Origin: Lactifluus volemus | Taxonomy: Eukaryota > Basidiomycota > Agaricomycetes > Russulales > Russulaceae | Direction: 5' to 3' | Length of the DNA stretch: 64,000 nucleotides | Assembly (NCBI GenBank): GCA_022376515.1 | Contig: WTXI01000037.1 | Coordinates: forward strand, 124,001 to 188,000 | Shown: positions 10,350 through 22,124 of the stretch, one piece after another | Layout: each line of letters opens with the position of its first letter | Position numbering within the stretch: the first letter of the stretch is position 1 | Position numbers and translations under genes: made by a program | The notes under the pieces: generated by a model | Databases searched by the model: none | What the model was told of the DNA's origin: nothing | Seen by the model: the letters and a program-made list of their open reading frames with translations, nothing else

Positions 10350-12419
10350 TTACCGCCGACGAGCTCCTCTAAGCGTAGCAAGTCTCCAGCGCATCTCACG
10401 AACCTTCCCAGCCCCTTTCCCAAACACGACCACTTTGCCACTCCCACCTGCGCGTGCCGTTCTACCGGCACGATGAATAAAGTCCGCCGTGTTCCGTGGG
10501 AGGATGTGGGGATCCAAGACGAACACGTGAGAGACGCTCGGGTCAAAGTCGAGCCCTCTCGCGAGAAGCGAGGTGCTCAGCAGAACGCGCGGCTCTTCCT
10601 CCTTCGCCCTTTTTCCTCCCGAAGACGTCGGAGTCGGCGGTTGTGGACGACTCTTCACGGGCTTGAGGAACCCAGCAAGATGCTTATTTGACCCGTGCGT
10701 TCGCTGTTGCTCGATTACACCTGGATTTTTACCCTTCCCGTGTCCCGTCACGACGATATTCGAAACGTCGTGCTCGGAGAGATACGCGCCCATCTCGCCT
10801 GCGCGCGCACGTGTGTTGGTAAAAATGATGACTCGCGCACGAGGCTGTCCGGCTAGAGCATCGTCGCGCCAGACTGCCTTGAGTTTCGCGAGTACTTCCG
10901 CGTTGCGATTCCCGGAGGTATAGGGTGCGAATTCGAGTGCGAGGTGTGCGGGAAGACGATGCAGCCGTGGAGAAACCAACCTCGTCATCGTGGGATGGTG
11001 CTTATCGAGATGCGCGGCCAAAGCTACGGGAATGGTTGCGGAGGTAAGCACAAAGTTGAACGGATAGTCGAGCGGCGTGGGCGCTTGAGTGCTCGACGGT
11101 TCGACGGTTCGACTGATGACAGGGATGGGCTTCCCGCGTGCAGCAGCGACGTCACTCAGCAGGAGTAGTGTATGATCAATAAAGTCAGAATCTATTTCGT
11201 ACGTTTCAGAGAAAAAGTGGTGGGGCAGATTGATCGTCAAAGGCAAACGCACCGAAAAGAACGTCTGCTTCGTCGACGATTACCCACTCCACATCCGAAA
11301 GGCTGACCTCAGGCTTTTTCCGTTTCGCGCCATTGCTCTCAGCCAAATCCTTATTCCACCCGACCCCACGGGCCATCTCGAGCATCCTGGAAGGCGTCCC
11401 CACGAGTACATCCACGGCATGGCCTATCCCAGAACCTCCGGGGTGGACCTCGAATTCGCCTCTGGTGGTCGTCATGTCATGGCCGTGTTGAAAGGTATTG
11501 GCCATCTTCGCTGCCGACGGCCACGATCTACTAGCACCACCACTATTGACGACGTTGGCCCGTGATGCACTCTGTACACGCAGTCGAGCATGGTGGACCA
11601 ATGCTTTTCCAAAGCTGGCTAGCTGTCGCGATAGTTCGTGTGTGGGTGCTAGCACGAGAGCGCGTGGACCCGTGCGGCGTGCCAGTGGTCGGAGGAGTTT
11701 TTGATCGGTCGCTTTGAGGCCGTGCATCATCGGAAGGAGATATGCAAGCGACTTGCCCGAGCCGGTCTCAGATGCAAGCAGGAAACGGCGGTGGAGGTGT
11801 GCATCAGGTGGTGAGTGAAAGAGATGTTTCAATGAGAGAGATTGGATCGGTGTTGGGCGTGCATTGTGGCCGAGTAGGTCGTGCACGGACTGGAGGAGAT
11901 CGGATGAGAGTGGGGGTGAAGAGAACGTGGAGGGGAGTGTATGCGGTGCTTCGGGGGCGGTAGAAAAGTCAAACTCGGCGGCAGCGATATCGGACGCAGG
12001 TTTGCCCGTAGATGTGGTGCTGCGGTCACGTCGGTCACCACCCCTGGCGCGTACACGAACATCTTCATATTTCTTCTTGGCCTTGCGTTTGCCACTTTGA
12101 GCACCGAGACGCTCTCGGGTTCTCAACGGCACACCTCGACGCAACATTTTTTTGTCCGGAACAGTACGATTGCGCGTGAATTTTGATTGCGCATCGCGCG
12201 GAGCTACCTCGAGGAGTTTGCGCGTGGACTTGCGGGGTAGACCCGTCGGTAGCTTCGGTGTAAGATCCTTGACGAGGTGGGTGCGAGAGGGCGCTGCCGT
12301 CCTAGCTGAAAAGTACCAGAAGTCGGATGTATAGTTCTTCCTTTGTGAAGGAGTAACAACGCACCAGAAGCAAAATGGCGTACAAATCTAACCAAGTTGA
12401 ATCCACATCTCAGCGACAT
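10350..12419 (-). CDS. MRH4: MRH4, mitochondrial ATP-dependent DEAD-box RNA helicase
   Basis: In yeast Mrh4 assists assembly of the large mitochondrial ribosomal subunit. Exon 1 (12419-12365) encodes an Arg-rich, Ser/Ala-containing N-terminus starting MSLRCGFNLVRFVRHFAS, a typical matrix-targeting presequence. A 59-bp intron (12364-12306) follows. Helicase motifs in order are TGSGKS (I), PTHELSRQL (Ia variant), GTPSRML (Ib), VDEADVLF (II), TSATIP (III), RGLDFD (V) and HRAGRTARAG (VI). The intron inside motif II (GTGCGT donor, about 60 bp) restores DEADVLFDSDF, which supports the model. The PTxELSRQL form of motif Ia and the presequence point to Mrh4 rather than a cytosolic DEAD-box protein. 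The stop is at 10350. Confidence 0.88.
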
Positions 12420-12538
12420 GTGGGAGCTGACCCACAAAGTTTGAGGCATTTATGTAAGCAAAGAGTTCCCCTCATCCAAGTGTCGCGTAGTCTCATAATA
12501 CAAACTATAGATCCGTACACCAATTCCCTACAGGCAGA

Positions 12539-14600
12539 TCATGCACCCACCGTAGCCAGTAACTCATCGTCGACCTCGCGCTCACGCGCACGCGCCTGCT
12601 CCTTCTCAGCGCGCGCCTTGGCCGCCAACGCTTCGCGCTCCCTCACCGCCTCGCTCTCGCGTGCCAGTATGTACGTCGGCGTGCTGTGCGGTTTGTAATC
12701 CAACCGACGCTTGACGTAAAAGGCCATGTAGACCGGTGCAGAGGCGCCAAGTACACCCGCGAGCGTCGCTGACGTCACCTTGTCGTCGTCAAAGCGGCAC
12801 CACTGAGGATTTTTTGGGTCAACTCGAGGGAAGGAAGGAGAGAAGTGAGGGGGGAACGCACCGTGTCCTGAAAACGCGCAAAACTCGTATAGTGTCCATT
12901 ATCGATCTGTCCTTCGTGATTGATCACGGCAAAGAGCTCATAGTCGTACAGTGCCTCGGGGCCGGGATAGCTGGGGTATTTGTGAGTGAGCTGACGTTTG
13001 AGTAGTGGTTCAAGGAAAAAACGCTTACGTTCCACTGCCGTCGACGGCTGCCGTGGTATACGGCGCCATGTTGATTGACGATGGCACACGCACAGGAGTG
13101 TCAATCTTGAACGTTTCGGACCCACGCTGTTCAAAGCGCTATTTCCTCGACGCTTCAATATTTGACTTTTTCGCATTCATGAGGGTTCACCCACCTTGAA
13201 CTGGACGGAAAGCACAGGGGGAAGCCGCTTGATCGAGAGCCGCTTGTTTGCTTCCTGAGAGACCTTGCCGCATTTTTGACAGACCCAATCCTTTACCGAA
13301 AGGTTCTCTGACTGCGTGAATCTGTTATCACATCGTGAATATTGTTTTCATGCCGGTAGTGGTGGCCCACGCACCGTTTGAGACACTCGGAAAGGGTGTT
13401 TTGCTGTTCCCGAGCAAGGCCGAGTGATATGTCGAGGCAGGGGTCAACCGTCTCGCTGAGATTGTTGCACCGCGGACAGCGCACATCGCTCTGGAGCATC
13501 CCGCCAAACGTGCTGTGTACGATGCAATTGCATTTAAGGAGAGTAGAGCCCCGCGCGCTCGCGTGGGCTGCATTGAGCAACGCAATCAAACACTCGTGGG
13601 CATCCTGCTGCGCATATCCGGCAAGCGACCCCGCCGCGCGCCATGCTGTTGCGAGCAGCGCCGTAGGTCCGAATGGGGGCTGTGGTGGCGGCGTATGCGT
13701 AGCGGAGAAGAGACGATCGAGCTCGCAACAGGCGCACTCATCCTTGTTCTTGCACCACCGCGGGTTGTGCTTGTCCCCGAGAAAGTAGTTTCGCAAGAGG
13801 GGATTGTGCAAAAGCGCTTGAAGGGTCGCGTTCAGGAAGCATGTTTGACCTAGGTTGAGTAGCCCTCGCTGGCCTTGGCAGGGAAGTGGTGTGGTGTTGT
13901 CGAGCGCGACCATGTCCCTCTCTGCCGGCTTCCAGCACTGATAAGGTTCGCGAGGAAGTTTCTCGTCTAAGTACCACATAAGAGATCCTCCCAAGGAGAA
14001 TGAAAGATAACGCTACCTAGAAGCTTGGTTTCCCGCTCCTCAACCGCTAAAACGACTTGTTGATAGATATCGTCCAATTTGGGTTCATAAATCATGTCCT
14101 GGCACTCTTTGCAAAATACCGCGCCAAGTTGCGTATCAACACCTGTCCATAGATTCAGAAGGGATACAAAAATAGACAGAGCGGACACACAGAATCTGTG
14201 ATTATCGGCCTTCAAATGATCGAGGATATGGTCGTCTTGCCAGCAACCAAAGAAGGCACAGTCAAGACACACAAACGGGCGGGGTGGTGCCAGTCCGCAA
14301 GTCCCGCACGTTGGGGATGCTACCTGCCGATTTTACCCATGGAGTGTAGCTGTATCAAGACCGGTGACTAACACACACCTTGCGCCGTTTTGCAGGATGG
14401 AGCGCGTCATGGGTCCTCTGTGCCCTCCAGACAACTGCGCGGCGAAATGTCTTGAGCAAAGGGCCAGACTCGGTAGAGTCTTCCAGCAGAGCGGTGATGT
14501 GAGAACAAGGTGTAAACTCTGTAGACTCATCGAAAAGGCCATCTGAAGTTGCGACAGAGCCTGAATGAGATCGAGTCACCGAGTTGGGAGAGGCGGCCAT
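12539..14600 (-). CDS. UBP8: UBP8/USP22-type ubiquitin hydrolase of the SAGA deubiquitinating module
   Basis: Ubp8 removes ubiquitin from histone H2B within SAGA. The N-terminus (MAASPNSV at 14600, chosen because the frame upstream is not conserved in style) has CSHITALLED. An intron then leads to a ZnF-UBP with PTCGTCGLAPPRPF and CLDCAFFGCWQDDH. The protease core has the Cys box GLLNLGQTCFLNATLQ, GYAQQDAHE, the Zn site CNCIVHSTFGGMLQSD with CPRCNN, and the His box INHEGQIDNGHYTSFARF. The C-terminal exon ends with a charged coiled coil (EREALAAKARAEKEQARARE). All parts join through GT-AG introns of 50-70 bp. Length of roughly 530-550 residues fits the family. Confidence 0.9.
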
Positions 14601-15073
14601 CGGAAACTCGCGTGGCGCTACAGCTATGACGGGTGTCTTTACCCTACGACTCGGAATACAATAACACAACAAATAAAATATCTAACTTGCACTGTAATTC
14701 TATATATTTCATTTAGTAACTGATCTCATTGCATGTGTCTATCGTTGTGTTTAACCAGCCACGCAACTCTGGGAATGATTCCAACAACTTGGCGTGCACG
14801 TGGAGAACAACGGATACAAATATTAGACTTCGAAAAGCAAAGTCAACGCCATCTTTTTCACAAATCAAACACCCTGCATTGTTTTCACAAAGTTGTGATG
14901 TGATGTGAGAGTAGCTTGGGTCTGATACGCGAGCGTCTAATTTGCGAACCAATGGTGACCCGGGAATCTGCCACAATTCCCGCATCAGCCACTTGACTTG
15001 TAGTTTGTGGCACTCTTTTTTTAAATTATATATTCTCAACCGGAATGTTCCTACTTCTTCTAAACAGTCAATC
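14601..15073. other. Divergent intergenic region between UBP8 and the NTPase-nuclease gene
   Basis: This 473-bp spacer must hold the promoters of both divergently transcribed genes. A 120-codon ORF on the minus strand (15075-14713) lies here but shows no family features and overlaps the start of the plus-strand gene, so I do not annotate it. Confidence 0.5.
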
Positions 15074-18000
15074 ATGCAAGTTCACGACGACCCGGTCTCT
15101 GGTCCCTCTGTCCAACTGGTGCATACTATACCCTCAGTAGTAAAGCTGGATATACCTGACCAAGCTATTCGAGAAGCATCCCGTTTCCTTCGGAACATAA
15201 ATCTTGATGACCCAGACGATCAAATTCTGAGTGACGTTTGGTTCTACGTCTACGGGAAGCTCTCTCAGTATCCAACAATCAGCGGATCGATCGCGAATGA
15301 AGATGAATTTCATGCCAATGTCAAGCGAAAAGGCGAGAAAGAGATTCTCGAGCTAGTGAAAGATTCCGCGAGCAGGAACTCCTGGCTTGATCTCATACAT
15401 AATGGTATATTTTCTTCTTTAATGACCAGCTCTTCTTTTCATGTCATCTATTCAGACGTGTTTGTGAAAAAAAAATCGGCGGATCCATCAAAATCGGGAC
15501 GCATATCGTTATCGGAACCATTGGCCGAGGGTCCGCATAAACTTGAATCGACCCGATTTATATTTGATCAAGTATTGTGACAGCTACCGAACGGGCATGG
15601 AATATCCCTTTCCGGGGAAACGCTGCAGATGTCCTGCTCATGATCATCTCGACTTATCTCGACAGCGGAAGACAGATCTATGCAAGACAAACGAGCATTG
15701 TCAACTCCTCTGGGACAGGCAAGTCTCGCGCTGTAGATCAAGTCGCGAGAAGCGTTATTACGGTCCCTATGTGCCTGCGCGGGGTAGGAACCCAAGGTGC
15801 CACATTTCGCTCGCGCTCCTTCCATTGTGTTTGCTAATTATCATAATTTCTGAACAGGGTTTCCACCTCCAGATGCGGCGCTGCTTGCCTTGTTGACCTC
15901 ATTTGGGGCTGATCAGGTCGCGGTTGCGCGGAGGCTCCATGGATTCGTTTATTCGCTCTTGGCCGTCACCCACGATTATTTAGAGAAGATCGCGTCACAG
16001 TGGCCCGGGGATGGTGGGTATTCTTAGGCCTAATTTATTTTGGACCGTGCTAACGATGTTGCAGGCCCCACTCCATTCCCGACCCTCTCTGATAGAGATC
16101 TGTCTCAGGTAGAACGGGACGAGCAAGCGTTGCTTGTCAAGGAGCGCCAAAGAATGTTAGCCGTTGCCTTCCGTGATAACATGACAATAGGTCAGGCATT
16201 CCAAGGTCCGAATCTATATCGTAAAGGATTCTTCGAGAAGATAATCGAGATTGCCAACAAGGTGTGTTTTCTTGGTTCCTTACCATTTTAGAGGATGACC
16301 TCAGGTTGTCTTGAAGTTCGAGAAAGAATGCGTGCAAGCATTAGATAAAAAGGAAGGCCCTCCTTTATATAAATATAAAAACGAGGGAGTAGTAGAAGCA
16401 GGAACAAAGCTCTCACGGTTCATCGACCCGAAGCAATTGCTCGACTCATCCGATGGACCACGGCACCCGCTTGTCATTCTGTCTTTCGACGAGTCACAGA
16501 TACTCACAGATACTCCAAAAGACCACTGGCAAAGTTGGACTGTGTTCACGGAACTCCGACGAGTTCTGCACGAACTGTCCCACTTACCTATATTCTCTCT
16601 TTTTCTTTCGACAACCGGAAAGGCGCTTTCATTCTCCCCAGCGATACAGTCGGACCCTTCTCTTCGGCGTACCGACCTTTCGTCTCTACATCCTATAACC
16701 GAGATCAGTTTTGATGATCTTGCACATCCAGCAATGGAAGACGATATCATGTTATCTCAAGTGGTACAGACCGACTGGATATCCCACTTGGGCCGTCCAC
16801 TGTATGTCCACCTCCACTGGCAGCCATGACCACGATTTCAAAGAATGTAATCACTTCCCACTTGTCTAGGTTTGGCTCACACTATGATGCTTTGGCAGAG
16901 GACATAAAAAACAACGAGATGATGCACTTTGCCAGGATGAAACTATTAAACGCTCGCCCTGAGCTCACTGACAAAACCTTGACTGGGCCAGGCGCTTTGG
17001 CTTGCCTGTCAGTTCGCTTCGCATTGGAGTTTGATCTCTCGAATGGAGATGCTCGCAGCGTGGCCCGTGAACACATTGAAAACCATATGCGACTCTGCGT
17101 TGCGGCCACTACGGGACTCGAAACCTTAATCACCGTCGCTGGGTCGGAACCACTCCTTGCCGAGGCCGCCCGTAAACTGCTGGACTTGACCCAGAAGACA
17201 CATGTTAGCCTCCTAGCAAACAATTCCGATCTGAATTGCGTTGATCGTGGGATGCGTGGAGAGCTAGTTGCGGCACTCCTTATCATGCGGGCGCGTGATG
17301 CGTCGTCAATCACATCGAGAACTGTTCGCGTCACCGACTTCATAAAGGCGTTGCTTCCAGACGACGATTATGAGAAGCTACAAAATTCCCGGCCGCATCA
17401 CTCGCAGGACATCAATGACACCCGCACATTCGAAGAAATATTCAAGGGCTATACGATGTGGTTCAACCATATCATCCGCACCAGAGATACCGACATGATC
17501 AATATCCGACATCTCTGGAAGTTCATCACGAGGGGCGCAATGGTGATGTGCGCCAACAATCAACGTGGGGTGGACATTGTACTGCCAATTTGCGACCCAA
17601 GTAGAAAGCTTTCACGTCATAATGTGACGGCGATCCTTGTGCAAGTCAAGAACGACAAGAATTTCAATGGGTATAACAGGACATTGTTTGATGGGTTGGA
17701 TCCATTCGACGTCAACCTGTTTTCTAATGAGGACCCGCCCTTTCCCGTGATTCGAATGGTGTTTGCGCTCGCCTCTGCTCAAACCGGGGTTTCATATAGC
17801 ACCGTGCCTGAGCGCAGACATCACGGCGGACGGTTTACTGGGTATGATATATGGTTCTCGGGACTGTCGGAGAAGACATTCAAGGGGATCGAGGGAGATG
17901 TGGATTCATACAAGAAGCTGTTGACGCGCTCGCTGCAACCTCATGATGCATACGAATTGAATGAGACGAAGGACTATCATCAGGGCAAGCTGACGAAGGC

Positions 18001-18118
18001 AGCTAGGGCAAGTCTAAGGAGAAGGTTGGAGCCACTGGCGGATGTGGGTGACGAACACAATCACTGTCACCCCCTCCACAATTTGAAGTCGACTCAACAT
18101 GAGCTCACCTCAGGCTGA
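15074..18118 (+). CDS. P-loop NTPase with PD-(D/E)XK-like nuclease domain (Crinkler-like), one apparent frameshift
   Basis: The model starts MQVHDDPVSG at 15074 and joins six segments through GT-AG introns (15405-15455, near 15807-15858, 16015-16064, 16261-16305 and 16803-16870). NTPase: NSSGTGKSR is the Walker A region, lacking the usual first Gly, followed by ITVPMCLRG; Walker B is PLVILSFDESQIL. The C-terminal third has three motifs of the restriction-endonuclease superfamily in order: RGELVAALLI (Glu, near 17262), RGVDIVLPICD (Asp, near 17570) and ILVQVKND (QxK, near 17642). NTPase plus REase-fold architecture is known for eukaryotic Crinkler (CRN)-type effectors and their fungal relatives. 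At 15577 the frame must shift by one base (FDQVL, then TATERAWNIPFRG), so this copy may be inactive, or the base may be a sequencing error. No signal peptide is seen. Function is inferred from motifs only. Confidence 0.75.
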
Positions 18119-18893
18119 GGGAAAGAAGAAGTGGGGTAATGTTTTCGATTCGAGTGATCCTTGTTATCCATGGATCATCGAGTAGTAGCGAACGGGAATA
18201 CTTTGTAATGTAGATGTTCAATGATTATATTTTGTAGGGTGATTTCCATCGAAACCCAACACGATTGCCAGGGACTTGCCAGTTGCGATGAGCCCTGAGA
18301 TCTGAGACTCAAAACCCCCTCACTGCAGCAACACCACCTCCGAGCTCGGCTGGGAGAAGATACGGCCCGCTCTTGCCGTAGCCTGGGCGTCAAAGCTTTT
18401 TCTCCGCCAGGAGTCAGTCTCACTAGCTTACTTTTTCTTTGTTAAAACAATTACTGTAATGAGAATGTCAAGCCTTCCAGAAGGTCCTAGTGTATCGAGG
18501 ATTATTCGGTTCAGACAAAAAAAATTGCAGGGGCTGATGACGTCGGGGGACTTGCATCATACAAATGGGATTACATGTAACTTAGCCATCGACCTCACAC
18601 GTCGGCTAATGATAGCGCGCACTGGATTTGATTTGGTCTAGGTGGTCCAGACCCGGGCAGGAGACTTCGTTGCGGATGAGGAAGGTGACACGATAATGAG
18701 AGTTTTATTAAACGCCCCATGTCCGCGAAGCTGTCTCTCTGGGATAGTTACAACAACATGCTGGCATAACGAACATGGGAGTGACAGCAAGTGTGAGAAG
18801 AGCACGTTATCGAGATTTGTGAAGGCTGATTCAGATCCCGAGGATCAGAAATAAGAAAGGGACATCAAGACGTCTCGCAAGTCAGTCAGTGAT
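16783..18893 (+). repeat. Duplicated segment, reference copy (partner at 54128-58565)
   Basis: From CACTTGGGCC near 16785 to the CAGTCAGTGATG near 18893 this region matches the 54.1-58.6 kb region closely. The partner has a deletion of bases 17035-18295 and two insertions. This copy shows both insertion sites empty: the TA in CTAGCTTACTTTT near 18433 and CATAACGAACATGG near 18766. Confidence 0.88.
18459..18853 (+). pseudogene. Relic ORF of unknown family downstream of the NTPase-nuclease gene
   Basis: Two open stretches in one frame, separated by a TAG at about 18639, encode GITCNLAIDLTRRLMIARTG, then VVQTRAGDFVADEEGDTI and CPRSCLSGIVTTTCWHN. The partner copy at 55384-55720 reads Lys-type AAG in place of this TAG and keeps the frame open there, so the stop is a recent change in this copy or the ancestral frame was coding. 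I do not recognise the family. It may be a fragment of a larger lost gene. Confidence 0.5.
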
Positions 18894-19241
18894 GTGGGGT
18901 GAACACGTGGACCGAGAGGTAGTTTATAATTACGAGTGAATGAATTACCATTTCTCCGGGGCTTTTTTAAAAAGTAAAAAGAAGATATAAAATAAAAAAA
19001 ACAGGGAATGTAATGGTGGTAGTAGATGTGGAGTTTGTTGTTGGATTTGATTGTGTTGATTACCGACGTTGTCTTGCCACGCTAGTCCTTGCCGTCAACA
19101 GCCAACACACAGCAGCCAACAACAACTGTGACAGCGGCCAGTCCGGACAACTCTCCTCACCCACCCCCGACTTTTAATTCGCTTTCGAGATTCTCAATTT
19201 CCATTCTCTTTTCTCTTTTATATTTTACTCTTTCTATCTTT

Positions 19242-22124
19242 ATGTCTTCTAAATCCCGTCATTCATCGTCGGCCGCAACGACGCCAGCAAACATCTCGAA
19301 ATTACCTAAGTTCCTCCAATCCAAGCAAGCTCGCGACCGGTCCAGGTCCATGGTCGACCCCGCCAGTGGCAGCAGTTCCTCCTCAAATGTACTTTTAGAT
19401 TCACCAACTTCAACAACGACCCAAGGTTCCAAACGCTCTCTCATTCGCAGGAGTAGTAAGCTCCTAGGCCTCAAGGAGACATCATCCCCACCTCACGACG
19501 CCGACATCTCTGAAGATTTTAGCGCTGCAGATGATAGCACCGATGAGCCGCCCATAATCGTAGAGCCCGTTCCAACGCGAGTGAGGATGCGTTCAGAGCG
19601 CCCGCTTAGCTCGGTGTCCGATAATCATCTTTCTTATTACCAGTCGTCACATTCCACCACTCGTCTCTCTGACATTCCCACACGCCTCTCCGGTTGGTTC
19701 CAACACGCCTTCAACTCTTCTTCAACCGATCTTTCTCTTCCTCATCTCATCAATTCCGGTCATCTTCCTCAATCCAACGCCTCACCCAAGAGCAGCAAGT
19801 CCTCTGCACTACTCTCCGCCGCAAAACACGGCAAGGGACACCTCGACAAGGCAATGCGTTACCTCCTCGACAGTGATTCTGCCCCGGATAAATGCACAGA
19901 CCCAATCTGGATCCTTGGTGTACAACATCCAGGTTATGAACCCCAGTCTGACTCCATACTCTCTCGCCATAGCTCCATCAACTCGAAGCGAGCATCTTCC
20001 CTCCGTACTTCGACATCTTCAACCGTAACAGCCACCCCTGGCGGGAACGATGACCTCTCATCATCCCAAATTTCATTGTCCTCTAAACATCCGGGTGCCC
20101 ATTGGCCGCCTGAATTCTACGCCGATTTTACGTCACGCGTGTGGATCACCTATCGCTCTCACTTTCAACCCATTCGCGATTCTTCGCTCAGTACGCTCGA
20201 GCGCGAACAAGCCGAAGCGGTAGCCACTGGTACCCCAACCCCGATTTCCTCTAGTCCTCCTACAAAGCGATGGTGGCCCGGTGGCGAAAAGGGATGGACA
20301 AGTGACGCCGGTTGGGGGTGTATGTTGCGCACAGGACAATCGTTGCTTGCAACAGCACTTATCCACCTACACCTGGGGCGAGGTATGCCTCCCTTTTTAA
20401 AAACTTTTCTTCCCGCCCCCTTTCATCTCTTCCTGACTGGTTCGTAGATTGGCGGCGCCCTCCTCATCCCGTCCCCACTGCGGATTATGCGACATATGTC
20501 CAAATCTTGACCTGGTTCTTCGATTCGCCATCCCCCCTCTGTCCCTTCAGCGTGCACCGTATGGCGCTGGCTGGCAAGGATCTTGGCAAGGATGTCGGGC
20601 AGTGGTTCGGGCCAAGCACCGCTGCGGGTGCGATCAAGTACGTAAAATCTTACCCTTCATCGTTCTTCACCGTTCATGTCTTGTCAGAACGCTCGTCCAC
20701 AACTTCCCAGAAGCGACCCTCGGCATCTCTATTGCGGTCGATGGCCAGATATTCCAGACAGACGTTTACTCGGCATCTCACCCACCAGGCGGCTCTCCTC
20801 GTCCCCGCAAGTTGTCAACATGGGGTGATCGCGCAGTTGTCGTGCTTATTGGTATTCGACTTGGTCTAGACGGTGTCAACCCCATTTATTATGACACCAT
20901 AAAGGTCGGCGGCTTTTTCGCTATTCACGTGGGTTTGGCTCATTTCCACATAGGCGCTGTACACCTTTCCACAATCGATAGGCATAGCGGGCGGTCGGCC
21001 ATCGTCCTCATATTACTTTGTTGGCTCCCAGGCGGACAATCTATTCTATCTGGACCCTCATCACTCGCGCTCAACAGTTCCATTACGGCCACCCCCGCAT
21101 GCCGTCGAGCGAGAGCGTGGGATTCCCATTCGACAAAGGACCCCGAACGGACCTCGGTCTCACCTCCGGGCCACCATCGCTCCCCGACGTCTCCCGCGTC
21201 AAGTCGCACAGGCTCGTCATATCGTGCCCCAGCCTCGCCATCCCCCTTATCAAAACAGCTATCGACAAGCAGCTCCTCCTCTGGCGGGGGGCATGCACGA
21301 TGGCAGTCCACCGGCGCCAATGGTGCAGGATCCGATCTATCAGGCGCTGCAAGCGATGCAGGCTTGGATTCTACTCAGGTACACTATGTGACGGCCTACA
21401 ATCCAACAGAGCTTCGCACGTTCCACTGCGAGCGGGTGCGCAAGATGCCCCTTTCCGGCCTCGATCCGAGTATGCTCATCGGTTTCCTATGCAAGAATGA
21501 GGCGGACTGGATGGACCTTCGACAAAGGGTAACAGAAGTATGCCTACCTGTAACACTTACCCCGAAACATACACGCTAACTGACAATTTCAGCTGTTCAA
21601 GAATCACAAGACTATCTTCTCGATCGTTGACGAGCCACCATCCTGGTCGGATGTCGATGACAGTCTCGAATCCATGTCAGAGCCTGATGAGGAAGAGATA
21701 TGCCGGACGATAAGGATTCTTCCCGCTCGGCGCCGCCGATGAGGAGGTACCTGCTGCTCATGTGGAGGAAGAAGATGACTCGGACGGTGACTTTTTCGAT
21801 GCTGGCGATGGCGCGGGAATCGATGACCGCGTCTCGTCGCGCGCAGCATCGAAGAGTGGACAAAGTGAGGGCGATACAGAAGACGATCCAATGGGGCCCC
21901 TGACTCCCGGCCCGGTGAACTCTTCTTCTCCAGCCGTCCACTCTGAGGACACGGCAACGCCGCCAAGAAAAGCGAACGCGATCAGCTTTTCCCGCACGGT
22001 GTCCGCCGACGATGGAGACCTCGACGACGAAGAATGGGTAGATCCGACGCCGATACCCGCCACGCCTCTCGACGCTGCTCCTCCATCCTCCCAACCACCC
22101 CGACACAGCAACCGCCGCCGATGA
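19242..22124 (+). CDS. ATG4: ATG4, cysteine protease that processes ATG8
   Basis: Atg4 trims Atg8 and releases it from phosphatidylethanolamine in autophagy. The start [10 protein letters not shown] at 19242 is the first ATG of the frame. A long Ser-rich N-terminal extension precedes the C54 core: [25 protein letters not shown], then the catalytic [17 protein letters not shown]. After introns come [38 protein letters not shown] with [16 protein letters not shown] (catalytic Asp/His region) and [20 protein letters not shown]. The C-terminal tail is acidic and contains IFSIVDEPP and EEWVDP, candidate LIR-like motifs. The reading frame changes twice without an obvious intron, in the Ser/Pro-rich insert near 21100-21200 and near 21700, so exact exon borders or small indels remain open. 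The stop is at 22122-22124. Confidence 0.87.

Noticed and set aside
14713..15075. 120-codon minus-strand ORF between UBP8 and the NTPase-nuclease gene
   Set aside because: No family features, overlaps the plus-strand start and the shared promoter region; likely chance.
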